DNA of 64,000 nucleotides from Jaltomata sinuosa (taxonomy: Eukaryota; Streptophyta; Magnoliopsida; Solanales; Solanaceae): NCBI GenBank assembly GCA_003996215.1, contig QJPP01007231.1, positions 62,001 to 126,000 on the forward strand. The letters are read 5' to 3'. The first letter of the stretch is position 1, and every line of letters begins with the position of its first letter. Under the pieces are notes generated by a model. The model saw nothing but the letters and a program-made list of their open reading frames with translations, ran no database searches and was not told the origin of the DNA. Shown here in pieces: positions 10,321-22,046 of the stretch. The position numbers and the translations under genes are program-made.

Positions 10321-11735
10321 AAATTACAGAAATAAAAGGAAGGAAGTGTAGTACCTGAATCCTCAAACAATTGAGGGTACTTGTCCCGCATTTCCTTTTC
10401 TGTTTCCCAAGTGGCTTCCTCAACCAGATGATGCTTCCACTGAACCTTCACCATATTAATCACCTTTGTCCTCAACCTCCGGACATCCCGAGAAAGAATC
10501 AAGACCGGTTCCTCCTCATAACAAAGATCCTTATCAAAAAGTACCTCATCCCACTTGATGATGTAGTCCCCATCCTCATGGTATCGCTTGAGCATGGATA
10601 CATGGAATACCGGATGGACGCCTGACAAACTAGGTGGCAGTGCTAACTTGTAAGCCACTGGCCCCACCATCTCAAGGACCTCAAACGGACCGATAAATCG
10701 AGGGCTAAGCTTGCTCTTCTTACCAAACCGCATAACCCCTTTCATTGGTGACACTTTTAGCAATACTTGTTCACCAACTTGAAAGTCCATGTCCCGGACC
10801 TTACGATCTGCATGCTCCTTCTGCCTGCTTTGAGCAACCAACAACTTGGTCTGTATGCCCCTTACTTTTTCCTGCACTTCCTTCACTAAGTCTACGCCCA
10901 GAGGCTTCACATCACGTTCCTCAAACCACCCAATCGGTGATCTACAGTTTCTCCCATACAGGGCCTCGAATGGTGCCATATCGATACTGGATTGATAGCT
11001 GTTGTTGTATGAGAATTCGCACAACGATAGAAATTGGTTCCAATGACCACCGAAGTCCATTACACATGCTCTCAGCATGTCCTCCAATACCTGGATCATC
11101 CTCTCCGACTGACCATCAGTCTGAGGATGGAAGACTGTGCTAAAGGTGAGTTGTGTACCCAACTCTTCATGTAACTTGCCCTAGAACTTAGAAGTAAACT
11201 GCGTACCCCTGTCTGAAATGATGGACAATGATACCCCATGCAGTCTTACAATCTCCTTCACGTAGATCTTGGCCAACTACTGCAAATTATAATCTACCCT
11301 GATCGGAATGAAATGAGTGGACTTGGTCATCCTGTCAACAATGACCCAAATTGAGTCATACTTCCCCAATGTCTTGGGAAGACCCACCACGAAATCCATG
11401 GCTATCCTCTCCCACTTCCACTCTGGAATTAGCATCCTCTGAAGTAGTACTACAGGTCTCTGATGTTCATATTTTACCTGCTAGAAATTCTGGTACTTGG
11501 ACACAAAATCAACTATGTCCCTTTTCATCTCGGGCCACCAGTAACGCTGCCTCAAGTTCCTGTACATTTTGGTTACACCCGACTGGATTGAGTAGCGTGA
11601 ACCATGAGCTTCTGTCAAGATTTTCTGTATGATATCATCAACTCGAGGAACACAAATCCTCTCCCTGAAATGCAATACACCACCAGAGTCTAGCATGACA
11701 TCTCTGGACTCCCCAGATATCACTTTACTACGCAA
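10287..11735 (-). pseudogene. Element A integrase with C-terminal chromodomain, broken
   Basis: Minus-strand reading gives an integrase zinc region (about 11640-11480), the catalytic core with MDFVVGLP (first Asp), SDRGTQF (second Asp, about 11215) and the Glu in GQSERMIQ (about 11100), then the GPF/Y region. A chromodomain follows (RDVRRLRTK...VKVQWKHHLVEEATWE, about 10500-10400), the targeting module of chromoviruses. Lesions: the zinc His is replaced by Gln, the CxxC Cys pair has become Tyr and Phe, and stops lie at about 11478, 11275 and 11180. The last part (10287-11162, 291 codons) is open. Confidence 0.93.
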
Positions 11736-11774
11736 CTTGCCCAGTTTCGGATCCTGAAACTATATTGCCTTTAT

Positions 11775-13304
11775 TTATTCTATGAAGGTGGCCTTGACCT
11801 CAATGCTGGCCAACAACCCGCCTTGGTCTGATACACCCAAGTGCATGAACTTGGCCTCCAGAGCCTGAATTTCCTTAGCTAGCGGTCGTTTGGACATCCC
11901 CAAACAAGCCAAGCTACCCATGCTAATAGTTTTCCAGCTTAATGCGTCTTCCACCACATTAGCCTTACCCGAATGGTACTGAATAGTCACATCATAATCT
12001 TTCAATAACTCCATTCACCTTTTCTACCTCAGATTCAAATCCTTCTGAGTGAAAATGTGATGCAGACTGCGATGATCTGTGAATACTTCACACTTGACAC
12101 CATAAAGGTAGTGTCTCCAGATTTTCAAAGCAAAAACCACCGCTGCCAACTATAAATTGTGAGTCGGGTAATTCCTCTCATGCACCTTTAACTGCCTGGA
12201 TGCATAGGCTATCACATTCCTATCCTGCATCAACGCAGCCCCCAAACCAGAATGTGAAGCATCACAGTAAACAATAAATCCCTTACCTTCAACCGGCAAG
12301 GACAATATAGGAGCCGTGGTCAAAAGTGTCTTGAGCTTTTGGAAGCTCTCCTCGCACTTGTCGGACCACACAAATGGTATCTCCTTCTGTGTCAGCCTGG
12401 TCAGGTGAGTAGCAATAGAAGCAAAGTCCTTCATAAACCTCTGGTAGTACCCCGCGAGCCCAACAAAACTTCTCACCTCTGTCACAGAGCTAGGTCGGAC
12501 CCAACTCTTAACTACCTCAATTTTTTGGGGATCCACTATCACCCCCTTTTCTGACACCACATGCCCCAAAAATGCCACTGAAGTCAACCAAAACTCACAC
12601 TTAGTGAATTTTGCATAAAGATTTTGGTGCCTCAAGATGTCCAACACAATGCGAAGATGATTAGCATTCTCCTCCCTACTCTTAGAGTAGATCAAAATAT
12701 CGTCAATGAACACGATAACAAAAGAATCCAAGTAGGACTTAAACACCCCATTCGTCAAACTCATGAATGCTGTCGGCGTATTGGTCAAACCAAACGACAT
12801 TACTAGAAACTCGTAATGTCCATATCGAGTCCGAAAAGCAGTTTTCAGAATATCCTTAGGCCTAATCTTTAGCTGATGGTACCCCGACCTCAAGTCGATT
12901 TTCAAAAACACCGATGCACCCTGAAGCTGGTCAAACAAATCATCTATCTGGGGTAAATGATACTTATTCCGGATGGTCACCTTGTTCAACTGTCTGTAGT
13001 CTATGCACATCCGCATACTACCATTCTTTTTTTTCACAAACAAAATCGGAGCCCCTCAAGGTGAAGCACAGGGATGTATAAATCCCTTATCTAGGAGTTC
13101 CTGCAGCTGAGTCTTAAGTTCCCTTAACTCTGTGGAGCCATTCTATATGGAGAAATAGAGATGGGACGAGTGCCCTCACTCCAAATCAATACAAAATTCT
13201 ATATCCCTGTACGGAGGCATACCAGGCAAATCCGCTGGAAACACCTCTACAAATTCGGACACCATCAGAACTGACTCAATAGAAGGGGACTCCACACTAT
13301 CATC
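11775..13304 (-). pseudogene. Element A reverse transcriptase-RNase H, broken
   Basis: The RT core is open over 12150-13043. It shows KKKNGSMRMCIDYRQLN, the catalytic FIDDILIYS (the Ty3 YVDD/FIDD box, about 12700) and the connection domain, followed by the RNase H start with VYCDASHSGLGAAL (about 12240). The stops I read are: TGA near 13058 (from Trp), two between 13130 and 13175, TAG at 12150 (from a Glu codon), and two near 12010-12030 where a Gln-Arg-Arg-Trp motif is expected. 11775-12014 is the RNase H tail and linker. The product would copy element RNA into DNA in the virus-like particle; this copy is dead. Confidence 0.95.
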
Positions 13305-13706
13305 CTAGAGATGAGCCAAGAAGGCTAGACACCCCCTTCCCACTAGCTTTCTAGCCCGAACAAACGATATTATCTTAACTGGCTTAGGCCTGTATACACC
13401 TTCCCACTCTAATCTATCCTTACCCGGAATTTCTAAAGTCACAGTTTTGGTGTTACAGTTCAACACAACATGATAAGGAGATAGCCAGGTCATACCCAAG
13501 ATAATATCAAAATCACCCATATCCAGAATCACTAAATCTACCCAAGTACGTAGCCCCACAAATACCATGGAACCATCACGATACACATGAGTCACAATCA
13601 CTGACTCTCCAATCGGGGTAGATACATGGATAGGGGAATCAAGGATATCGCAATTCAAATTCAGACCCAAAGCAAAACTAACAGACACATAAGAATATGT
13701 AGATCA
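13305..13706 (-). pseudogene. Element A aspartic protease, active-site glycine codon now a stop
   Basis: The frame runs from a lost FDPG-S motif through STYSYVSVSFALGL and ends with the second protease signature ILDMGDFDIILGMTWL (about 13550-13490). The codon after FDP is TGA (13706-13704), exactly where the catalytic D-[ST/P]-G glycine (GGA) is expected. A further TAG closes the frame at 13305. The domain would process the Gag-Pol polyprotein. Confidence 0.9.
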
Positions 13707-15247
13707 TGGGTCAAATAATACTGAAGCCATTTTATCACAGACAAGAATAGTAACTGTGATCACCACATCTGAGGATTCTGCCTCAGTCGTTCCTGGAAAA
13801 GCATAGCAATGTTCCCTATCATCAATCCGGGCAATTTCTCGGGCCGGATGCGCCACTCCCCTGCCTGCGCCGCTGTTCCCCCGGTCTCCCCGGCCTCCCT
13901 GGAAATTACCTCGCCCACCCTGTGGATAACCCCTAGCATTACCACCTCTGCCTGCCGGAACCACTGCTCTAGTCTGCTGCTGACCCTGATTACCTGCCTG
14001 CCTATGTGGACACTCCCTCTTAAAGTGGCCCAACTCACCATAATGGAAGCAACCATGGTCCAAAGTAGGCCTGCTAGCTGATGTATAAGATGCCCCCTGG
14101 CCTCCAGGAGCTGAAGACTGAGCTCCCTGACGACCACCTGTAGTAGCTGGCAGAGCTGACTAAATAGGATGGGCTGAGTAAGCCTGCTGATGCTGGCCCC
14201 AGGAGTATGAACCACCAAAATTTCCCTCATTCCGGGGCCTTTTGGCTAAAGCTTTTGCCTGCCCCGCTTGCCTAACTCCCTCAATCTTCTTCACATAGTC
14301 CACCACATCATTAAAACCCTTGCCTGAAGAAGTCATATGCACTGACAATACCTGCAGATCACTATTCAGACCCTTGACAAACAGCCAGACTCGTTCCTCC
14401 TCGAAACCCACCATCTGTGTAGCAAAATGGGACAACGCATGAAACTTAGCCTCATAAGCTAAGACCGACATGCCACCCTGCTCCAAGTTCAGAAACTCAT
14501 CCTTCTTCTGATCCCTCAAAGTACGGGGAACGTACTTCTCTAGAAACAAGGCATGGAACTGCTCCCAAGTCAGTGGAGGTAAGATAGATGACCGACACTC
14601 AACATGAGACCTCCACCACTGCTTGGCATCACCCTGCAGCTGAAAAGTGACAAACTCCACCCCATGCTGACGTACAATACCCAATTTATGCAACCTCTCA
14701 TGGCAATCCAGGATGAACTCATAAGCATGCTCCTTGTCTGCACCCTGAAACATCGGAGTTTTCAATTTAAGGAACTTAGTCAGCATCTCATGCTCATTGA
14801 CTGTCATCACTTGGCCTAACATCGGCCTGAGAAGATCATTTGTGCCCGAAGCTGCATCCATCCTTGGTGTAGTAGTAACTGCCGGTTGAGTATCCAAGGC
14901 CTGATTCGCATAAGCTGCGGGTATGGCTCCAGCACCAATAAACCCACTTAAAATATCCCACGCCTGCCTGAAAGCCTCTGGTGTCATATTAGGAAGGCCT
15001 GCACCTCCAACCGGTGCCTCCTCCTCCTGAACTCCTCCATCTTCTACCATTACTTCTTCTACATCCGCAGCCACAAGATCCTGAGGTGGGGAGGGGTTAC
15101 CTCACGTGCAGCAGCAGCAGCTCGAGCTCCACCCCTGGTGGGTACGGCTCCAGCTCGTCCCCTGCCCCTTTCCCTACCTCTGCCACGAACTGCCAGGCCC
15201 ACTACTGGGACCGCTGGCCTTGCCTCATTATTCCTTGTAGTAACCAT
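13707..15247 (-). pseudogene. Element A Gag (retrotransposon gag domain plus zinc knuckle), broken
   Basis: The ATG at 15247 starts an Arg/Gly/Ala-rich N-terminus. A frameshift near 15070 leads to the main gag frame (14160-15074, 304 codons), which has the Retrotrans_gag core (LQGDAKQWW, about 14640; FLEKYVPRTLRDQKKDEF, about 14530). A TAG at 14162-14160 interrupts it, but the same frame continues into a Gly/Arg-rich part and a CCHC zinc knuckle (about 14050) whose second Cys is Tyr. Gag forms the particle shell and binds the RNA. One frameshift and one stop separate it from integrity. Confidence 0.93.
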
Positions 15248-15421
15248 CTGCGAATAGAAGAGTGAATGAAGTTAGATACCAATTCGTATCACCAGATACC
15301 AATTGGAATGAAGAGATAGTTATTTTCCTAAAGCCCCATAGCCTCTCAAGGAAAGGTACGAACGTCTCCGCACCATTTTGCAAGACTCTACTAGACCTGT
15401 TTGGTACAACGAGATCAACGA

Positions 15422-15443
15422 ACCTAGGCTCTGATACAATCTT
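15422..15443 (-). other. Element A primer binding site (initiator-Met tRNA)
   Basis: On the minus strand, directly after the 5' LTR, TGTATCAGAGCCTAGGTT matches the complement of the initiator methionine tRNA 3' end (TGGTATCAGAGCC type) apart from a few bases. Confidence 0.85.
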
Positions 15444-17679
15444 TGTCACGACCTAATCCATTGTGAGTAGCACCCACCCAACCCCTGGATGAACGAACCA
15501 ATAGTGTTCCACCCTTGCCTAGACTAACAGCCTAAAACCAGCATGCATCAAAGTAAACTAGCAATGAAAATAACATCAACTACTCAAAATACTTATCATA
15601 ATTAATAATCTGCAGAAAATCCCACCTAGGAACTGAAAGTCATCGTACAAAACATCAATACCAAATCTAGAGTACAGGGATGCAACCCTAAACAAAATAA
15701 GAATAGTTTTTAAGTCCGAACAAATGGACTAAAACTCTAATGATAATCCCAAGGTAGCTCGAATCGACAGCTCACCCTTGAAGATCAGAAACATCAGTGC
15801 TAAATCTGATGTCTCGTCTCAGCCGTTGGAAGATTTCCTATACTCACCAAAAGAAAGACAAGTGCAGTATCAGTACACCACCACTGTGTACTAGTAGGAT
15901 CATCATCCAGTATTCAAGAAAATAGTATATAAATAGTACACAAAATCCAGTAACAAGTATGGCAAACATGCAACAATATCACAGGCATCTCTAGACTACA
16001 GGTCTCTACTTAGCTTGTTACCGCATGGATCCATCTCTTACAGTTCTATTCTACCAACAAGAATAACCATAACCACACCTTACCGTCTAGCCCGGACCCA
16101 CTCTGGAATCCCCTCTAGACAACTACCACAAGAAGTGATTACCCGGCCTAAACCAAGACCAATTCAACAGTCATATGATAGTTCCCGACCACCAATCAAT
16201 AACACTTTTCAATAATAGCCCGGTCCACTCACGGAACTAATATCAAGTATCACATTCAGTAAAATAACCCGGTCCTCTCACGGAACCAATATCAACCAAT
16301 GCAATACAATAATCAATGAAACAGTGCAAGATGCAATAAAGTAAACCCGTACCAGGCTTGGTACCCGTGCCAACCGAATATGTTATACCCGTACCAGGCA
16401 TGGTACCCGTGCCAACCAAATGTTATACCCGTACCAGGAGTGGTACCCAAGCTAATCGAATGTCAACAACCACAGTCAATATATGAATGCACACCCCTTG
16501 TAAAGCCAACATGTAAAAACCATTCAAACATAGACTGTAAACCAAACTTAGACATTCCACACAATTCCCCTAATCAATGTAATGCACACAATTACTTAGA
16601 CAACGAGTACAATGAATATACACATTCGCAGAAATACAAAAGCCATCACCTACCTCGAATGTTGCAAGCTCTATTCAACCCGAGCTTTCCCGTGTTCTGG
16701 ATTCCTCTCACGTTCTTGGTCTAAAAATAACACATAATGCATACAATTAACATATAAGCCTGTAGATTACCCGGATTATACCAAATCCCTAAACCCCAGG
16801 CCACCCATGATCATCCCACCCTTTTCCCGAGCTTTTCCACCATTAATTCTCCTAGTCTTATCATTTTTTACGGACAAAACAGGAAATTAAACAGTCTATG
16901 ATCATTTTAACGTACGTAAATCAACACCCAAGAACATACATGTTTGGAACCCCCTTCTTCCCCTAATTCCATCATTCCTAGGTCATTCCAACCTTCCCCA
17001 ATTTCCCTTCTAGCAATTCTACCGCATAGGAAATGTAGTACAAAGTATGGGGAACGAAAACCTTTGGCGGAGGAATGAAGAAAATCGCCTGAATTTGCCC
17101 AGCCCTTCTCCCAAAACAAACTTGTGAAATTCTGATGTTTTGAGAGCTGTTTCTGCATTAAAAACCCGTTGGCCCGCTATAGAGGTCCCCGCTCCGCTAT
17201 AACGGTCCCGCTATAGAGGTCACCTGCCGCTTTAGCGGTCTTAAGTGAGTTGACCGCCCCTTGACCGCTGCTATAGCGGTAATTTCTACCGCTATAGAGG
17301 TGGCCGCTATCGCGTGTGACAGCGTTTGTCACGGGCAGAAAGTCCATAAACTTTCCAGTTTTGGCCATTTCACAACACACTTGGTTCCCCCAACGTTCCA
17401 AAATAACCCTTTCACATCAAACGCGATTTTGGGAGTTTTACTTACCCAAATTTGATTCTGAAAAGTCCCCCGGACTCCTTTATGTCTTGGCTACATGGAA
17501 AACTAGCTCAATCCAAGACACCTAAACCTATTTTTACCTGGATTTCCCTAGACTCTACCTCACTCCAAAATCGACCGAGGGTAGCTTAGCCCAGAATTTC
17601 AAACTCCCAAACCCGGAGTTTTCTAACTATAAAATTTAGCACGATTGAACTACCCGTAATGACGGACCCGGTCGTTATA
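15444..17679 (-). repeat. Element A 5' LTR (right copy)
   Basis: Matches 8023-10274 but has three rather than four of the 42-bp units (about 16342-16465). It also has additional, more degraded CCGCTATAGCGG dyads at 17168-17310. The left copy (8023-10274) carries a U3-proximal 20-bp stretch near 9700 that this copy lacks. Confidence 0.95.
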
Positions 17680-17684
17680 CCTTC

Positions 17685-18295
17685 TCTCTCTCATTAAGTT
17701 TCTTGATTCGTGTTGAATTTATTTGGTTGTAGAGAAAATACTTGTCAATATGGATTTGTTATTCACATGTAAAAGAAGTAGAAGTGTATTGTATTTGAAA
17801 CTAGACTTTCAAACATACATACTTCTACTTCTACAATTTTTCTTGTTTTAATTTTGATTCAAGTCGTCATCTTGTATTCAATATCATCATTTTTTCTACC
17901 TTTTGTTTATTTCTTTTAGTTAATATATTTAAAAATTATATATTTGAATTATACATAATTAACAATTGACAATGGTTTCTCTCCTATTGATAAATTTTAC
18001 CCTTTAAATAATTTCTCGCGTTTCTATTCTCTTTCAGTTGAAAATTTTTAATCAAAAAATTGGACGAAATAAGCATGTTGCTGCTGAATGAAGTAGCTAA
18101 AAAAGTCTAAGGTTCATCTCTTTTCTTTTCTTTTTTTGTCCCTTTCTTTCTTTAACTGTGACTTAGTTTTGATTATGCCAGTTAAGTGTTGAATTTTAAT
18201 ATGTAAAACTTTTATTTGAATGATGAACCTATAAATTTGAGGTTATAGTCGACCTGTCAATATGGGGCTTACTAATTAAGTTTGAAGGTGGATCA
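17685..18295. other. Spacer between elements A and B, nothing recognised
   Basis: AT-rich DNA between the two target-site duplications. It contains a small inverted motif, AGAAGTAGAAG at about 17775 mirrored by CTTCTACTTCT at about 17821. No gene, RNA or element end was seen. Confidence 0.5.
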
Positions 18296-18300
18296 AGTAC

Positions 18301-20749
18301 TGTAATGATCGGATCCATCGTTATTTAAAAAATCACGACGTCGTGAAATTCGAAAAAAAGTTAAAAATATTTTGGTGTTAAATGGGGTAATGTGGCGAAA
18401 AATTTCAGATTTTTGAAATCATCCAGGCTGACGTCACTCCACTATAGCGGTATTTTATACGCTATAGCGGAGCTGCTATGTCGGAAGGTTATTCACTATA
18501 GCAGAATAACGGGAGGCAGAAGCCTCAGAATGAGTTTTTAATAAAAGATTTCTCCTTCTCAATTGAGAAACATACGAGGGTTTCTCCAAAAACCCTCCTA
18601 TGCTGCTTCAAGACTTGGAAACTATGAGGAGGAAGGATTATGGCTGAAGGGACGCGGAAAAGTGGATTCCAGGACCATCGTCCAACCGGGAACACCTTCA
18701 CATAGCCAGAAACACATCCTTGCTGTTGCTTGGTGCTCAGGTAGGCTAGGTTTTCACTTGAGTAGATAGACCTATTTATATTCGTTCTATGGTATAGTTG
18801 AAAAGGAGAATCCATGATTAGGCCTCCGAGCACGGAGTCTGGCAGATTCAGTGTTGGTTATGTGTGAACTAGGAATTGGTTGGATTGAATTATGGGTTGA
18901 TGGTATTTATTTTGGGCTGTTTATGTTGTCTTGGTATGCTAAAATGATAGGACTCAGGGTTTGGGATGTCGGGAAGGTTTGGAGAATCGAGAATTGCAAG
19001 GATAACTAAATGGGTATGAAAATGGGAAACTCCTAGGTGAGGTTATGGGAATGCGGAGGGCATGATGAGTAGTCATTGGTTTTGCTAAGGGCTAAGGGGT
19101 GGTAATTCATATTGTTATTATCTATGTAAGTCCAGAAATAAATGTGGTTGTTAAATTATGCTAAAAAGGGAAATAGTTCATTATATGTAAATAAAGGGTG
19201 AGTGTGTTTAGTATTCGAACGAAGGTCGAGACTAAGTTATATACTCGAGAAAGAGGGTAGGTGATGGTTTGATTCCTGTATGCTGTGTATATTGAAGTAC
19301 TCTTATCTAAGTATCTGTATGAAATGCATTGCTTAGGGAATGATTAGAAATGTCTAATAGTCCTGTTAGTAGTCTGGGAAATTGAACATTGTATTGTGCT
19401 TGTTGGTTTTACAAGTTGATTGTTCCTTTTGTGACTGTGAATTGTTTGACTTTGGTTGGCTTGGGTACCATGCCTGGTACAGGGTAATACTAACGGTTGG
19501 CTTGGGTACCACGCCTGGTACAAAATATACTAACAGTTGGCTTGGGTACCACGCCTGGTATGGGTTTACTTTATTGTGTTGTTGCATCTTTATTTAATGG
19601 TTCCTTGAGTAGACCGGGTTGTGAACTTGCATTGTAGTTGCATATTTTGGTCCTTGAGAGGCTGGGTTGTCACATTGCTTTACGAGTTAGTCTTGGTGTA
19701 GACCGGGTGGTTTGTTTGACACTTAGGTATTGTCTAGAGGGAATCCAGGGTGGGTACGGGGTATGTAATGAGGTGTAATGGTCATTTGTTGTGGATTGTT
19801 GATTTATTTATTAAATGATCTACATGTGGTTGGTAAACTAGGGGAATGACTAAGCGTCTGGCATTGGGTTACTAGCTAGTGTTATCCTGTAAAGAGCTAT
19901 CTAGGGATCCGGGAGGGGTCCAGGTATTTGTAAGGGGTGCCATGGGGGTATTGGGTCTGGAATGACAGGGACTGGGTCATTTCTAGATGCATAGTCATAG
20001 GGGTTGACTAGGATAATGGTGGGTTAGTTAGGGTTGGACTTAGTAGTTGGGCTAAGATGGCGTGACTTGGGAAGTCTAAGGTTGTGTGACTTGGGAAGTT
20101 TAAGGTTGTGTGACTTGGGAAGTCTAAGGTTAGTGTGACTTGGGAAGTCTAAGCTTAGCGTGATGAGGAAGACGTGAGAATGAGGGAGTTGGCAGCGGAA
20201 GGAATAAAAAGGGGTGAGGTAAGAGGTGTGAGTATTGATAGGTTGAGATCGGGTCTGGTAAAGGTAAATGGTGGAAGATAGGGCTATACTGTTATTACAT
20301 GCTTTCTCTGTTTTCTTATATGATAGTACATGTGGATTCAGATCGACCAATGATTCCTACCAGTACGTGTGGTTGTAATGACTCTACTCTTGCTATACCC
20401 TTTTTGGGGATAGTCTGGTTGCAGGGTTGGTGATGTTTCATAGGTACATGACGATGGTGATATGCATCAACTTCTGTCCTTCGATTCCATGATGAAAGTT
20501 GTGTCTCATTTACATATCTCTATATAAATCCTGTAGTAGCTCTTGTACCTGTTTAGACTAGGTCCTAGGGAGGGTAATTTAAATTGTAAAACTGTTGGTT
20601 GTAATCTCCATTAAAAGGATGTATTAAAGTTTATTTCAGGGTTTAGTTTCTATTTTTCTGCATTTTTCCTATTGGACGGGTGGTAAGGGTTCGTCTATCT
20701 AAGTGCATAGAGTAGGCGCCCGCATGGCCCGGTAGGTTGGGTCGTAACA
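18301..20749 (+). repeat. Element B 5' LTR
   Basis: Starts TGTAATGATC and ends GGGTCGTAACA. It carries CCGCTATAGCGG-type dyads close to the start (18440-18505), three GGTACCACGCCTGGTAC units (19454-19561) and a tandem of about 24 bp, GACTTGGGAAGTCTAAGGTT (20050-20155). Confidence 0.95.
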
Positions 20750-20768
20750 AATTATATCAGAGCCTAGG
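20750..20768 (+). other. Element B primer binding site (initiator-Met tRNA)
   Basis: TATATCAGAGCCTAGG directly after the LTR corresponds to the TGGTATCAGAGCC complement of initiator-Met tRNA with two substitutions at its start. Confidence 0.8.
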
Positions 20769-22046
20769 TTACCAGTTTCCCAGTACAAGAGCAAAATATC
20801 GAATAGAGTCCCACAGATTGGTGTGTTGACGTCAACATCTATTCTTTGGGAGGCTATGAAGCATTCTAGGAAACATCTCTCTTCCATCATTCCTTTTCGT
20901 GCGGTTCATTCACTTGCTTGTATGGGTTGAGTCCAATTGGTATCTATCGATCCCAATTGGTATCTCGACAAAGTAAAGGCGAGCCATTGTCCTCTGGTTG
21001 TAATAAGACAAGCAAGGAAAATTAGAACCGAGAAGGTTCCAATTGGTATCTACCTTGAGAGGCTGTGGTAATACATGGATAACCGACTAATGGTCATCCA
21101 TGAATACGAATAGAAGGTGAATTTATGTGACTTAATTTTTGCTGTGGCCTGAAGTGAAAATGTTGTGTATTACTGTGGTTGTAAGACCTATTTGAATTGT
21201 GTGAACTTAGCTACCTTGAAATGAATGATGAGTCTACAGAGGGTCAAAAGTTGAAGGTAGTGTGTCTTGGGTCTGTGCATAGCTGTTAATTTTAGTGACT
21301 GGAATTGTATCATGTCCTGAAAGATACTTATCATTGGTCATGATGATAAGGTAATGGAAATTGTGACTGTAGGGAAACTTCGGTTTCAGGACGGTCGGGA
21401 CTTGGTTGGGAACCATGGGAACAAGGGAGTTATTCGTGTGTAATAGCGGGAAGGTATCGTAGGGAACAATTTTCCTTTTAAAAATCTGTTGTGATTGGTA
21501 AATTTTGTGATTGATGCTGAGTTTTGATATATGCATTGTCAGGAATGGTCTTGGGGGTAGTCTAAGACCATGGCGAGATCAACGAGATTAGACAATGATA
21601 ACCGGGAAAGGGGAAGGGTACACTTGCTGAAAAATTCTTTTTTCTCGGCTGTCATCGTCGAGACCGCCATAGCTGAACTATACTGCTATGACGATCCCGC
21701 TATAATGGTTTTTTTATCGCTACAGCGGTACCGCTATGGTGGAGTGGCAAATGCCATAGCGGAAGGGCGTGAGGCAGAAACCTCACCCTGTTTTCCCCTA
21801 TTTTTTATTCATTCCCGGGATGATTTCAGAGCAAGAATTAAGCTTCAAAGTGCTAGGTAAAACAAGAAATCAACGATTTAACTATCATAGTGTGCATATA
21901 AGGGAAATTGTCTAAAACAAGCATCCATGTGCGTTAATAAAAAGGGGGAAAAGGAAATGGGAATACTGTCTAACAAGCCCCAAACGGGGGCAACCAAAAA
22001 GCTGTAAATTGTTCGAAGGTAAAAAGAGGGGGGGGGGGGGGGGGGC
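20769..22046 (+). other. Element B leader and 3' flank of the antisense ORF, non-coding
   Basis: The first 350 bases resemble the leader of element A (GGGAGGCTATGAAGC, repeated CCAATTGGTATCT at about 20935, 20953 and 21048). A cluster of CCGCTATAGCGG-like dyads lies at 21660-21775. A run of 18 G residues ends at about 22046, just outside the ORF stop. Confidence 0.7.

Larger units (their letters stand above)
8023..17679 (-). mobile_element. Element A: complete Ty3/gypsy LTR retrotransposon, Tekay/Del-like chromovirus
   Basis: LTRs of 2252 and 2236 bp flank a 5169-bp internal region with gag, protease, RT-RNase H, integrase and a C-terminal chromodomain, all on the minus strand. The target-site duplication CCTTC is perfect (8018-8022 and 17680-17684). 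The primer site lies beside 15443 and the purine-rich stretch beside 10275, which fixes the orientation: the 5' LTR is the right one. The order PR-RT-RH-IN-chromodomain and the long LTRs indicate a Tekay/Del chromovirus. Many nonsense changes mean no functional polyprotein can be made from this copy. Confidence 0.95.

Noticed and set aside
10745..11143. 132-codon plus-strand ORF
   Set aside because: Lies opposite the well-supported integrase/chromodomain coding of element A and shows no domain.
17685..18295. Possible unique host gene between elements A and B
   Set aside because: No frame above background and no splice-supported exon chain; only AT-rich DNA with one small inverted motif.
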